64,000 bases of DNA from Parabacteroides goldsteinii (GTDB lineage: Bacteria; Bacteroidota; Bacteroidia; Bacteroidales; Tannerellaceae): the NCBI RefSeq assembly GCF_015550595.1, contig NZ_JADNBB010000003.1, positions 20,074-84,073 on the forward strand, given 5' to 3'. Of this stretch, positions 18,826 to 27,907 are shown piece after piece. Every line of letters starts with the position of its first letter. Positions within the stretch are counted from its first letter, which is position 1. The notes beneath the pieces were generated by a model. That model worked only from the letters and a program-made list of their open reading frames with translations. It was not told the DNA's origin and did no database searches. The position numbers were made by a program, and so were the translations under genes.

Positions 18826-19119
18826 CTAAGCAACACCTTTTAACACATTTCTCGCTTTAAACAAAGCATCATTTTGTTTAAAACGGGAAAACACTCGTTT
18901 TAAACGAACTGATAATTCATTTAAAACAAGTTTGAAAAAAGGATCTGTAGCGATATTTGTTAATTATTGTAACAATATATCTTCTAAAAACGTATTTCTG
19001 AAGCTACTCATGGATATTTTCCACCGCAAACACCCAGCATATTAACACCAAAACGAAGATATTAGCATCATTTTGCTAAAACACCACCATCGACTTAGCA
19101 GAGCAACCAGCTTTTAGCA
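18826..19119. repeat. Phased degenerate repeats (TTTAAA and TTAGCA families)
   Basis: TTTAAA occurs at 18856, 18877, 18899 and 18920, with spacings of 21, 22 and 21 bp, each followed by AC. A second cluster has TTAACA at 19042, TTAGCA at 19062, TTTTGCTAAAA at about 19071, TTAGCA at 19095 and 19114. The two clusters share the segment AGCATCATTTTG (18866 and 19064). No coding potential is seen. They lie upstream of the DUF2007 gene. Confidence 0.6.
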
Positions 19120-19187
19120 TACTTGGGGAGATATATAATATCATCCATCATTTCTTTAGTCGGTTATAAAAAGATGAAATAAAAAAG

Positions 19188-19195
19188 TATCTTTG
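19188..19195 (+). promoter_or_regulatory. -7 box of the DUF2007 gene
   Basis: TATCTTTG matches TAnnTTTG, 30 nt before the ATG. Confidence 0.6.
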
Positions 19196-19225
19196 TAAGA
19201 ATAAGAATCCTAAAACGCAATTATC

Positions 19226-19450
19226 ATGAAAACAGTTTTTTTATCGACATTAGAAAATAGTTTCCAGGCTGGTCTTTTGAAGGATTTACTGATCAATGAA
19301 GGTATAGAGTCTTTCTTTAAGAACGAAAACATATCTAATGTATTGGGGAATATCTCCGGTTTTCAGCTAGAGATATATGTTTTTGAAAAGGATTATGAGA
19401 GGGCAAAAGAAATTCTGAAAGAAGCTCTTCCACAACTAGTGGGAGAATAA
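19226..19450 (+). CDS. DUF2007-type putative signal transducing protein
   Basis: The 74-residue protein has the small alpha/beta DUF2007 pattern: an initial strand, the helix NSFQAGLLKDLLINEGIESFF, a glycine-containing turn, then the strand LEIYVFEKDYERAKEILKEAL. The fold resembles small regulatory domains related to the GlnB group; actual function unknown. It is followed after 22 nt by the Fe-S membrane protein gene and may be co-transcribed. Confidence 0.8.
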   Translation: MKTVFLSTLENSFQAGLLKDLLINEGIESFFKNENISNVLGNISGFQLEIYVFEKDYERAKEILKEALPQLVGE

Positions 19451-19472
19451 ATGTACAATTTTATAATCCTGA

Positions 19473-20447
19473 ATGAACAGACAATCCCTTTATTCTTCTA
19501 TTATAGCGGCTTTCTCAATAGCAGTTTTACTGATTATTGTACAAGTTGTTCCAGCTAAGCCTTTGCTTTTATTAGAACGATTATTCCCTTTAGGCGGTTG
19601 GATACAAATTAATATAGCCATCATTTATGGAGCACTGCTTTGCTATAAAATGCAGGACAGGAAAGAACGCCCGAAATGGAGAACAAGAGCCTGGCTGCTT
19701 TTCTCGATAGTCTTTTTCGGACAGTTGTTGTTAGGTATACTGGTTAATCCAGTATTCCTCATGACCGGAAAGTTACATTTGCCCGTTCCGGCAGTTATTC
19801 TTGCAGGACCATTATACAGGATGGAAGGATTATTTATGCCTATACTTTTTTTGAGTACATTATTGCTTTCCGGACCGGCATGGTGTAGTCAACTTTGTTA
19901 TTTCGGGGCATTTGATGCCTGGAGTGCAAAAGGAAAGACGGATAAAAAACCTTTTCGTTATCATCGCCAGCTACGTTATAGTGTTTTGTTTCTGGTAATT
20001 GCAGGAGCAATTATTTTAAGATTGACCGGGGCTGAAGGTTGGATAGCGACACTTGCAGGAATTGCCGTAGGATTGATCGGACTACTAATTATGCTGTTGT
20101 TATCGCGACGATACAGGAAAATGATCCATTGCAGCAGCTATTGCCCTATCGGGACGTTAGTCTCATTTATGAAATACCTCTCTCCTTTCCGGGTAAAACT
20201 GAATAAAGATTGCACACATTGTATGGCCTGCTTAAAAGCCTGTAAATATGATGCTTTGCATAAAGAAAATATAGAAAAGGGGAAAATCGGTTATACCTGT
20301 ACGTATTGCGGCGACTGCCTTTCTACCTGTAAACACGGCGGATTGGAGTATCGCTTTTTAAGACTGCGTCCGACCACAGCCGAACGCCTTTGGATCATTA
20401 TTACAGTCGTTTTACATACCTGTTTCCTGATGATTGCACGCATCTGA
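19473..20447 (+). CDS. Membrane protein with two 4Fe-4S ferredoxin sites
   Basis: The 324-residue protein has about six membrane helices. WCSQLC (137-142) and HCSSYC (219-224) precede two C-terminal ferredoxin motifs: Cys247/250/253/257 and Cys276/279/282/286. It resembles the NapH/RdxA/CcoG class of membrane electron-transfer proteins, which pass electrons from quinol or protect redox centres. No partner oxidoreductase lies next to it. The 3' end overlaps the convergent guanine deaminase gene by 36 bp. Confidence 0.82.
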   Translation: MNRQSLYSSIIAAFSIAVLLIIVQVVPAKPLLLLERLFPLGGWIQINIAIIYGALLCYKMQDRKERPKWRTRAWLLFSIVFFGQLLLGILVNPVFLMTGKLHLPVPAVILAGPLYRMEGLFMPILFLSTLLLSGPAWCSQLCYFGAFDAWSAKGKTDKKPFRYHRQLRYSVLFLVIAGAIILRLTGAEGWIATLAGIAVGLIGLLIMLLLSRRYRKMIHCSSYCPIGTLVSFMKYLSPFRVKLNKDCTHCMACLKACKYDALHKENIEKGKIGYTCTYCGDCLSTCKHGGLEYRFLRLRPTTAERLWIIITVVLHTCFLMIARI

Positions 20448-21752
20448 AAGATATACAGGGCGTCCCATCAAATAAGTTGCCGCTATATTACGGTCGTCGC
20501 CCAGTGTTTGAAGCCCAAACAGTTTATTTTCAAGAGTCCATTTCCCATTACGTTGAAGATATTCTTTCCGTATTTGCTGAGAAGATGTTGCCGTACAATC
20601 CACTACAATAAAATCGGCTTCACGGCCAGGTTCAAAGCTACCTATTTTATCATCCAGCATCAAAGCTTTAGCCGTGCCACGTGTACATTTATATAAAGAT
20701 TCGAATACAGACATCGAATAACCGTTCAACTGTTGTATCTTATAAGATTCTGCCATTGTTTTCCAAAGAGAAAAAGATGTTCCCCCACCCACGTCTGTGG
20801 CAAGCGTTGTTTGTATGTTTATACGATTAGCCTGCTGCATATTAAATAAACCACTTCCAAGAAACAGATTAGATGTCGGACAATGAGCTATGATAGCTCC
20901 GGCTTCAGCCATTCGTCGGCATTCGGAGTCGGAAAGATGAATGCAATGTCCGAATACAGAACGATCCGTCACCAATCCTGCACGTTCATAAACTTCCAGA
21001 TAATCCTGACATTCAGGTGATAAAGAAAGAGTAGAGTCTATTTCTCCCTTGTTTTCCGAAAGATGTGTTTGAATATAAGTATCAGGATATTCTTCGTGTA
21101 AACGGGCGGCAGTGATCAATTGACCATGTGTAGATGTTATTGAAAACCTGGGAGTAATGACATAAAGATTACGCCCTTTCTTATGCCAGGATTCGATAAG
21201 TGCACGGCTATCTGTATAACCACTCTCCTTCGTATCTGTTAATGCCTGAGGGGCATTACGGTCCATCATAACTTTTCCGGTAAGCATCCTCATATTATAT
21301 TCTGAAGCAACAGAAAAGAGCGCATCTACCGAGGTTTTATGAACTGTTGCATAAGCCATACAGCAGGTCGTTCCATTCCTAAATAGTTCGTTAACGAAAA
21401 GCCTGGCAACTCTTTCTGCATGCTCTTGTGATGCAAATGCTTCTTCTGTAGGATATGTATATTGGTTCAGCCAGTCAAGTAACTGTTTTCCATACATACC
21501 GATCATTTCCGACTGAGGATAATGGATATGCGAATCGATCAATCCGGGCATCAGTAATTTCCCTGAATAATCTGTCAGATATGCGTTATTATATTTATCT
21601 TTGAGCCTATCATATGGCCCCGCTTCCATCACTTTTCCTTCCGATACAACCAAGGCTCCGTCCGGATAATAACAATAAAAATCTTCTGTTTTCAGAGGCG
21701 AGTCTTTAAAATAAAAGACTTCTCCTTTAAATATCTGTATTGAATCGTTCAT
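20412..21752 (-). CDS. guaD: Guanine deaminase
   Basis: This 446-residue amidohydrolase has the zinc motif PGLIDSHIHYPQ (His75, His77), the further ligand regions IQTHLSE and FGHCIHL, and the guanine deaminase signature TSNLFLGSGLF, followed by ATDVGGGTSFS. It converts guanine to xanthine. The family length (about 440-460) agrees. It could be another purine-type amidohydrolase, but the signatures fit guanine deaminase well. Confidence 0.9.
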   Translation of the reverse strand: MNDSIQIFKGEVFYFKDSPLKTEDFYCYYPDGALVVSEGKVMEAGPYDRLKDKYNNAYLTDYSGKLLMPGLIDSHIHYPQSEMIGMYGKQLLDWLNQYTYPTEEAFASQEHAERVARLFVNELFRNGTTCCMAYATVHKTSVDALFSVASEYNMRMLTGKVMMDRNAPQALTDTKESGYTDSRALIESWHKKGRNLYVITPRFSITSTHGQLITAARLHEEYPDTYIQTHLSENKGEIDSTLSLSPECQDYLEVYERAGLVTDRSVFGHCIHLSDSECRRMAEAGAIIAHCPTSNLFLGSGLFNMQQANRINIQTTLATDVGGGTSFSLWKTMAESYKIQQLNGYSMSVFESLYKCTRGTAKALMLDDKIGSFEPGREADFIVVDCTATSSQQIRKEYLQRNGKWTLENKLFGLQTLGDDRNIAATYLMGRPVYLSDACNHQETGM

Positions 21753-21769
21753 TTGTAAAAAGGTGGTGA

Positions 21770-21808
21770 TAGTCCAGGAGTTTCGTTTGAAAACAAAACT
21801 CCTGACTA
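21770..21808 (-). terminator. Terminator after the DJ-1 gene
   Basis: A 13-bp stem with one bulge (tagtccaggagttt / aaactcctgacta) lies just after the DJ-1 stop on the minus strand. Confidence 0.65.
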
Positions 21809-21812
21809 TATA

Positions 21813-22364
21813 TTACATGTTAACTTGTAAAGCTGCTGCAACTTCATCTGCGATTTCTTCGTCGCGGAGAGATTTCAGAATGGCTAACCCAAACTCAAAA
21901 ACAAATCCCGGACCTTTACAGGTTATGATGTTACCATCCTGTTCTACACCGGTATAGGTTGCTGTTGCTCCTATCATGGTAGGTTCGAAATTAGGAAAAC
22001 AAGTAGCTCTACGGCCTTTTAACAGGCCCAAGCCTCCTAAAACCATAGGTCCGGCACAAATAGCAGCCAATATTACGTCTTCCTGATATTTTTTCAGGAT
22101 AAGTTCCTTCAGGCGTGTACAGGTATTCAGGTGATTACTACCGGGAATACCTCCGGGTAAGATCAAAGCATCCACTGCACTGAAATCTGCTTCTTCAAAA
22201 ACAAAATCAGCTACGACAGGAATGTTATGTGCCCCCATTACCTTCAATTCTCCCATAATAGAGACAGTTGATACCCTGATACCTCCTCTGCGTAATATAT
22301 CGACAGTACCTAGTGCTTCTATTTCTTCAAATCCTGTTGCCAGGAATACAAATGCTTGTTTCAT
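21813..22364 (-). CDS. DJ-1/PfpI family protein (YajL-like)
   Basis: The 183-residue protein has the DJ-1 fold. The nucleophile elbow is AAICAGP (Cys103), and Glu14/Glu15 in FEEIEALGTVDILRR match the conserved acid near the cysteine. Length and motifs fit the YajL/DJ-1 group, linked to methylglyoxal handling and oxidative protection. The start codon overlaps the stop of the upstream sensor kinase (ATGA, 22361-22364), so the two are translationally coupled. This pairing suggests a shared stress signal, which is inference. Confidence 0.9.
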   Translation of the reverse strand: MKQAFVFLATGFEEIEALGTVDILRRGGIRVSTVSIMGELKVMGAHNIPVVADFVFEEADFSAVDALILPGGIPGSNHLNTCTRLKELILKKYQEDVILAAICAGPMVLGGLGLLKGRRATCFPNFEPTMIGATATYTGVEQDGNIITCKGPGFVFEFGLAILKSLRDEEIADEVAAALQVNM

Positions 22365-24013
22365 ATCTTCTCTTTGTTTTTATTTAGGTAATATTTGATT
22401 TTATATTTCAATAAAGGTATGTCAACCGGTTTGACCAGGTAATCATCGAATTGACAGTCTTTAGCCTTCTCTTTTTCCTTATCGAATGCAAATGCAGAAA
22501 GAGCCAGAATTGGGACATCCGGAGAAAGTCTCCGGATATCGCAGGTTGCAGCAAACCCATCCATTACAGGCATCTTTAAATCCATCAGGATTAAATCGGG
22601 TTTATAAATCTTAAATATCTGTACTGCTACTTCCCCATTCTCCGCATAGATCAGACGATACTGCTGCTTCAGTACAGCCTGTAGCAAAAGGTAATTTTCC
22701 AGTACATCTTCTGCAACAAGAATAGTAAACTGCCCCGGCAAAGCGTCCGGAATGATCTCTGTCGGTACCTTATCGTCTTTTTCGTTTAGTGCAGGAGCCG
22801 CTGAATCGGCTATAGGCAAAGTGAACCAGAAAGTAGAGCCTTTTCCTAATTCCGACCTGAGCCCTATTTCTCCACCCAGTTTTTCAATGATCATTTTACA
22901 AATGGATAAACCTAAGCCTGTCCCCTGTCTGAAATCATCCAGTTTTACAAACCGGTCAAAGACAGAAGCTTGCTTCTCTTTGGCAATTCCGATCCCGGTA
23001 TCGGTAACAGAAACACGAACAAACTCTCCTTCAACTTCGTATGACAAAGAGACAAAACCCTGATAAGTACATTTTATTGCATTGGAGAGAAGATTGAGCA
23101 ATACCTGTTCAACACGCTGTGTATCTGTCTGTATTCTAACAGAAGGCAACAAATCTCCATGAAACAATAAAGCGACATCCGATGTCATTTTCAGGGATTG
23201 TGAAACATATACTTCATGACAGATATCTTTCAAATCTACCCATGAAATATTATAGTTCAATGTTCCTGATTCTATTTTTGCAAAATCAAGGATATCATTA
23301 ATCAGCTGGAGCAACAAATCACTATTATTATTGATTATTGTAAGAAATTCTTGCTGCTCACTTGCATTATCCGTTTCTGTAATTAATCTGGAGAAACCGA
23401 CAATTGCATTCAGAGGCGTCCGTATTTCGTGACTCATATTAGCAATAAAGGCATTCTTCATCTTATCAGCCTCTTGCGCTTTAATCAGGTCCAGTTCGTT
23501 TTGACGTTGTTCAGTAATATCCCAAAGCATAGCCAACAATAAAGGGGAAGCTCCCGGGTCCGGATTCGTAATTAAAAGGCGAACCATATTTACAACACGG
23601 ATCTCACCATTAGGTTTCTCATATTCGATCATCGACTTATCCGATCTTCCATGATTTATGGTAGAATAATCTTCCGTACGAATTTCATGGGCTCTTCGCG
23701 GATCGGAGAAAATATCAAAATCTGTTTTCCCGATCACCTCAGAGGCATTCACCCCCATAAAGTCTTCTGCTGCCTGGTTAAAATAGATATATTTGAAGCT
23801 ATCAAAAACGTCTTTTACTGAAATTGCCACAAAAATATTAGAGAGAATGGTATTCATTAATATGTTCAGAAAGTTTATTTTCCGCTGATTCAGAAGATTT
23901 TCGTTCATTTTCTCTATTTCAGCATCTTTCAAAGCATATTGGGCAATATCTGTCTCCAAGACTCTTATTCGATTTATCAACTCTTCCCTGGAAAGGTTTT
24001 CGTATGTATCCAT
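22361..24013 (-). CDS. Hybrid PAS sensor histidine kinase with receiver domain
   Basis: The ATG at 24013 gives 550 residues (MDTYENLSREEL). A coiled coil (about 1-45) precedes a PAS domain (50-170) with DFMGVNASEVIGKTDFDIF. The HisKA box is ANMSHEIRTPLNAIVGF (His195) and the ATPase region ends with GTGLGLSICKMI. A C-terminal receiver has phosphoacceptor Asp478 (LILMDLKMPVMDGF) and the final LVKP Lys. There is no transmembrane helix after this start, so it senses a cytoplasmic cue. A longer frame to 24202 adds a poor hydrophobic segment and is less likely. No response regulator with DNA-binding domain is adjacent. Confidence 0.88.
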   Translation of the reverse strand: MDTYENLSREELINRIRVLETDIAQYALKDAEIEKMNENLLNQRKINFLNILMNTILSNIFVAISVKDVFDSFKYIYFNQAAEDFMGVNASEVIGKTDFDIFSDPRRAHEIRTEDYSTINHGRSDKSMIEYEKPNGEIRVVNMVRLLITNPDPGASPLLLAMLWDITEQRQNELDLIKAQEADKMKNAFIANMSHEIRTPLNAIVGFSRLITETDNASEQQEFLTIINNNSDLLLQLINDILDFAKIESGTLNYNISWVDLKDICHEVYVSQSLKMTSDVALLFHGDLLPSVRIQTDTQRVEQVLLNLLSNAIKCTYQGFVSLSYEVEGEFVRVSVTDTGIGIAKEKQASVFDRFVKLDDFRQGTGLGLSICKMIIEKLGGEIGLRSELGKGSTFWFTLPIADSAAPALNEKDDKVPTEIIPDALPGQFTILVAEDVLENYLLLQAVLKQQYRLIYAENGEVAVQIFKIYKPDLILMDLKMPVMDGFAATCDIRRLSPDVPILALSAFAFDKEKEKAKDCQFDDYLVKPVDIPLLKYKIKYYLNKNKEKI

Positions 24014-24167
24014 ATAATATAATTCAAGGTTTGTATAAGATTCACACCAGTGTGTATCCTGATGGCAAATGTAATTATAATTTCTAATGAACGTTGATAA
24101 ATAAGCATTTAAATAATCGGTTTTTATAATTTTGATATAAAATGCAGCTATAATCCAAAATAAAAGA

Positions 24168-24175
24168 TACATTTG
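24168..24175 (+). promoter_or_regulatory. -7 box of the paaK operon
   Basis: TACATTTG matches TAnnTTTG, 44 nt before the ATG at 24220. Confidence 0.5.
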
Positions 24176-24219
24176 CAGTCTAATTTCATGAATTAAACAC
24201 AATATAATACGAAAAAGCT

Positions 24220-25521
24220 ATGATGTATTGGCAGAAAGATATTGAGACTATGAGTCGTGAAGAACTGAATAAATTCCAGTTGGAGCGATTAAAAAAGACA
24301 ATAGAATTAGCCGGACACTCCCCATTCTACAGCAAAGTACTAAAAGATAACGGTATAACAGCCGACAGTATACAATCATTGGATGATTTGCAGAAAATCC
24401 CATTTACGACAAAAGACGATTTACGCAGTAATTATCCATTTGGCATGGCCTCTATTCCTATTAAGGATTGCGTGCGGGTTCACTCTTCCAGTGGGACAAC
24501 CGGTAATCCGACAGTTGTATTACATTCAGCAAAAGACCTGGAACAATGGGCCAATCAAGTAGCCCGTTGTATGTATATGGTCGGTTTACGTGACACCGAT
24601 GTATTCCAGAATACATCAGGTTATGGCATGTTTACCGGTGGTTTGGGTTTCCAGTACGGGGCAGAAAAGCTAGGAGCCTTAACAGTTCCGGCAGCTGCCG
24701 GGAATACCAAACGCCAGATCAAGTTTATTACAGACTTTGGAACAACCTGCCTGCATATCATCCCGAGTTATGCAACCCGTTTGGCAGAAGTGATGTATGA
24801 AATAGGAATAGATCCGCGAAAAGATACTAAATTGCATACGGTTTGTATCGGGGCCGAACCTCATTCGGAAGAACAACGTAAACGTATCGAGCAGTTACTG
24901 GGAGTAAAAGCTTACAACTGTTTCGGTATGTCGGAAATGAATGGGCCCGGCGTAGCCTTTGAATGTACGGAACAAAACGGTCTGCATATCTGGGAAGATT
25001 ATACGATTGTAGAGATAGTTGATCCGCAAACATTACAACCTGTTCCGGATGGAGAGATCGGTGAATTGGTCCTGACTACTATTAACCGGGAAGCTATGCC
25101 GCTTCTACGTTATCGTACCCGCGACTTGACCTGCATTATTCCTGGCGAATGCCCTTGTGGGAGAACTCATAAACGTCTTGCTCGCTTCAAAGGTCGTAGC
25201 GACGATATGATTATCCTGAAAGGTGTGAACCTGTTCCCCATCCAGATCGAAAAGATTTTGATGCAGTTCAAAGAATTAGGCAGCAATTATCTGATCACTA
25301 TCGAGACGGTAAACAATAGTGATGAAATGTTGATCGAGGTAGAATTAAGTGATCTGTTTACAGACGATTACAGCGTACTGCAACGTCTGGCTAAAGATAT
25401 CACAAGACAATTGAAAGACGAGTTATTGCTTACTCCCCGCTTAAAACTGGTAGCCAAAGGTTCACTGCCTGTGCAGGAAGGTAAAGCTGTAAGAGTAAAA
25501 GACTTACGCAGATTTTCTTAA
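24220..25521 (+). CDS. paaK: Phenylacetate-CoA ligase
   Basis: The 433-residue adenylate-forming enzyme has the AMP-binding motif VHSSSGTTGNPTVV (about 91-104), FGMSEMNGPG and the hinge region RYRTRDLT, then RSDDMIILKGVNLFP before the C-terminal domain. Length (about 430) is typical of PaaK. It should activate phenylacetate or a similar aryl acid with ATP and CoA. In anaerobes these genes accompany aromatic amino acid fermentation or salvage. The following ACT protein and sodium symporter are in the same direction, and the symporter may import the substrate. Confidence 0.9.
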   Translation: MMYWQKDIETMSREELNKFQLERLKKTIELAGHSPFYSKVLKDNGITADSIQSLDDLQKIPFTTKDDLRSNYPFGMASIPIKDCVRVHSSSGTTGNPTVVLHSAKDLEQWANQVARCMYMVGLRDTDVFQNTSGYGMFTGGLGFQYGAEKLGALTVPAAAGNTKRQIKFITDFGTTCLHIIPSYATRLAEVMYEIGIDPRKDTKLHTVCIGAEPHSEEQRKRIEQLLGVKAYNCFGMSEMNGPGVAFECTEQNGLHIWEDYTIVEIVDPQTLQPVPDGEIGELVLTTINREAMPLLRYRTRDLTCIIPGECPCGRTHKRLARFKGRSDDMIILKGVNLFPIQIEKILMQFKELGSNYLITIETVNNSDEMLIEVELSDLFTDDYSVLQRLAKDITRQLKDELLLTPRLKLVAKGSLPVQEGKAVRVKDLRRFS

Positions 25522-25552
25522 ATGATTGTTCAATAAATAAAAACATACAGCT

Positions 25553-25978
25553 ATGACAGTAAATCAAATTTCTATTTTCCTGGAAAATAAGTACGGAAAG
25601 CTAAGTGAAATCCTGGCTCTGCTTGCTGAAGAAAAAATACGGATCATTGCCGCAACAATCGCAGACACCTCTGAATATGGTATTTTGCGTATCATTGTAA
25701 GTGATCCTCAAAAAGCATATAAGATATTGAAAAGCAACAATGTGAGTGCCAACCTTACAGAGGTTTTGGCTATTGTTACGAACTCCTGTGCCGGAAGTTT
25801 TGCCGAAACACTAAAGCATTTTACAAAAGCAGGCTTAACAATCGAATATATGTATTGCTTCTCTATGAATGAAAAATCGATTCTGATCCTCCGTACTAAC
25901 AACCGGGAAGTTGCCCGGGAAGTGATTCGCCGTCAGAATCTGGAATACATATGCGAAAGCGACTTAATGAAATTATAA
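25553..25978 (+). CDS. Tandem ACT-domain protein
   Basis: The 141-residue protein consists of two ACT modules: ISIFLENKYGKLSEILALLAEEKIRI starts the first and EVLAIVTNSCAGSFAETLKHF the second. ACT domains bind amino acids. A small protein of this kind often follows paaK in Bacteroidota and other anaerobes. It may sense aromatic amino acids, or regulate the ligase; this is inference from position. Confidence 0.88.
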   Translation: MTVNQISIFLENKYGKLSEILALLAEEKIRIIAATIADTSEYGILRIIVSDPQKAYKILKSNNVSANLTEVLAIVTNSCAGSFAETLKHFTKAGLTIEYMYCFSMNEKSILILRTNNREVAREVIRRQNLEYICESDLMKL

Positions 25979-25992
25979 AAAACAAATAACAA

Positions 25993-26133
25993 ATGTTCGG
26001 AATAGATGATCCCGGTATCTGGTTAGCCTACTTGTTAGCCTTTGCATGTTTAATTTTTTCTTTATGGTTCGGTATTGCCAATTGGAATAAAGGAGATAAA
26101 GAGAGTGATAACCCTAAACAACCCGATAAATGA
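25993..26133 (+). CDS. Symporter small accessory protein
   Basis: A 46-residue frame (MFGIDDPGIWLAYLLAFACL...) has one membrane helix (about 9-30) and a charged C-terminus. Its stop overlaps the symporter start (ATGA at 26130-26133). Small proteins of exactly this layout precede sodium:solute symporters in Bacteroidota and are thought to act as accessory subunits. Sequence and coupling strongly support a real gene. Confidence 0.85.
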   Translation: MFGIDDPGIWLAYLLAFACLIFSLWFGIANWNKGDKESDNPKQPDK

Positions 26134-27689
26134 ATACGCTTACCCTTGGAATTGTCGTTATAGTTTACATGTTTGTTATCGCCTGGTTAGGGTATATCGG
26201 ATATAAACAGACAAAAAATGCCAGTGATTATTTATTAGGGGGACGAAAGGTAAACCCCATTATCATGGCTCTGTCTTACGGAGCAACATTTATTTCAGCT
26301 TCAGCCATTGTTGGCTTTGGCGGAGTGGCTGCAACATTTGGTATGGGTATCCAATGGCTATGTCTGCTGAACATGTTTATGGGAGTTGTTGTTGCATTTA
26401 TCTTTTTCGGAAGACGAACCCGTAAATTAGGAGAAGAACATAATGCACGCACCTTTCCCCAGTTATTGGGATTACATTATAATTCACGCAGTATACAAAT
26501 ATTTATAGCTGCGATCATCTTCATCGGTATGCCTTTATATGCAGCCGTGGTAATGAAAGGCGGTGCTGTATTTATCGAACAGATGTTTCATATCGATTTG
26601 CATCTGGCATTATTGATCTTTACCTTGATTGTTGCAGCTTATGTAATTACCGGAGGGATTAAAGGCGTTTTGTATACAGATGCTTTACAAGCTGTGATTA
26701 TGTTCGTATGCATGCTGTTCCTGCTCGTTTGGTTCTATCATATAATGGATATGGGATTTGTGGAAGCGAACCAGAAGCTATCCGAAATCTCCCCATTGGT
26801 TCCCGATCGCTTTAAGGAACTGGGACATCAGGGATGGACTGACATGCCGGTGACAGGTTCTCCACAATGGTATACGTTGGTTACTTCATTGATTATGGGT
26901 GTCGGCATAGGATGCCTGGCCCAACCTCAGTTGGTCGTACGATTTATGATGGTGGAAAGTACCAAGCAATTGAATCGTGGTGTATTAATCGGTTGTGTAT
27001 TCCTGATTGTTACGGTAGGAGCTATTTATCACGTAGGCGCTTTGTCAAATCTGTTTTTTCTTAAGACAGAAGGTGTTGTAGCTTCAGAAGCCGTAAAAGA
27101 CATGGATAAGATTATACCACTGTTTATCAATCGTGCCATGCCAGAATGGTTTGGTGCTGTCTTCATGTTGTGCATCTTATCAGCCAGTATGTCTACGTTG
27201 AGTGCACAATTCCATACAATGGGAGCCGCATTCGGTGCTGATGCTTTTCCTAATTTAGGACGTAATAAAAATAATAACTCAACTATGGGGGTCCGTATTG
27301 GTGTTTTATGCTCCATTCTTGTTAGTTATATTATCTGTTACACATTGAGTGCCGGAATTATTGCACGTGGAACAGCTTTGTTTATGGGGATATGTGCAGC
27401 TACATTCCTACCTACTTACTTTTGTTCTTTATATTGGAAAAAAGCAACAAAGGAAGGTGCTTTAGCCAGTTTATGGACCGGAGCATTAGCCAGTTTGGTT
27501 GCCATGTTGTTTTTTCATAAAGCGGAAGCAAGTGCTGTCGGTCTGTGTAAGACATTGACAGGGAAGGATGTATTAATCGATGTATATCCTTGGTTTGCCA
27601 TAGATCCTATATTATTTGCACTCCCATTATCCATTATCGCGATTATTGTAGTGAGTCTGTTGACACAAAAGAAATCAGATAACATATAA
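26130..27689 (+). CDS. Sodium:solute symporter (SSS family)
   Basis: The 519-residue protein has about 13 helices. LLGGRKVNPIIMALSYGATFISASAIVGFGG is the SSS region that covers the sodium-binding helix 1; further marks are AYVITGGIKGVLYTDALQ and LSASMSTLSAQFHTMG. The substrate is unknown. Given the upstream paaK and ACT genes, an aryl acid or amino acid is plausible. It would run on the sodium gradient built by Na+-NQR. Confidence 0.88.
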   Translation: MNTLTLGIVVIVYMFVIAWLGYIGYKQTKNASDYLLGGRKVNPIIMALSYGATFISASAIVGFGGVAATFGMGIQWLCLLNMFMGVVVAFIFFGRRTRKLGEEHNARTFPQLLGLHYNSRSIQIFIAAIIFIGMPLYAAVVMKGGAVFIEQMFHIDLHLALLIFTLIVAAYVITGGIKGVLYTDALQAVIMFVCMLFLLVWFYHIMDMGFVEANQKLSEISPLVPDRFKELGHQGWTDMPVTGSPQWYTLVTSLIMGVGIGCLAQPQLVVRFMMVESTKQLNRGVLIGCVFLIVTVGAIYHVGALSNLFFLKTEGVVASEAVKDMDKIIPLFINRAMPEWFGAVFMLCILSASMSTLSAQFHTMGAAFGADAFPNLGRNKNNNSTMGVRIGVLCSILVSYIICYTLSAGIIARGTALFMGICAATFLPTYFCSLYWKKATKEGALASLWTGALASLVAMLFFHKAEASAVGLCKTLTGKDVLIDVYPWFAIDPILFALPLSIIAIIVVSLLTQKKSDNI

Positions 27690-27759
27690 TTTGAACTATG
27701 TTAGTTTTTCTTATATGCTAGAAAACATAAATTAGCATTTTAGCTATTGCTATTTATAG

Positions 27760-27789
27760 AAAAACCACGATATTTGCATCGTGGTTTTT
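27760..27789 (+). terminator. Terminator after the symporter
   Basis: A 12-bp stem (aaaaaccacgat / atcgtggttttt) with a 6-nt loop and T run follows the operon. Confidence 0.85.
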
Positions 27790-27888
27790 TCATAATAGTA
27801 TTAGATTTAAGGTTAACAAAGTTGGTTAGGGCTTGTCGTGAGACAGGCTTTAATTGTTTATAGCCCTCTCCTTTTCCGGTAAAATTCC

Positions 27889-27896
27889 TACCTTTG
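27889..27896 (+). promoter_or_regulatory. -7 box of the ABC importer
   Basis: TACCTTTG matches TAnnTTTG. The ATG at 27908 is only 11 nt beyond the box, so the mRNA leader would be very short. Confidence 0.5.
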
Positions 27897-27907
27897 CAAG
27901 AAAAAAG

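Noticed and set aside
24014..24202. N-terminal hydrophobic extension of the hybrid kinase
   Set aside because: It reaches into the divergent promoter region and has no typical sensor layout; ATG 24013 gives a clean start.
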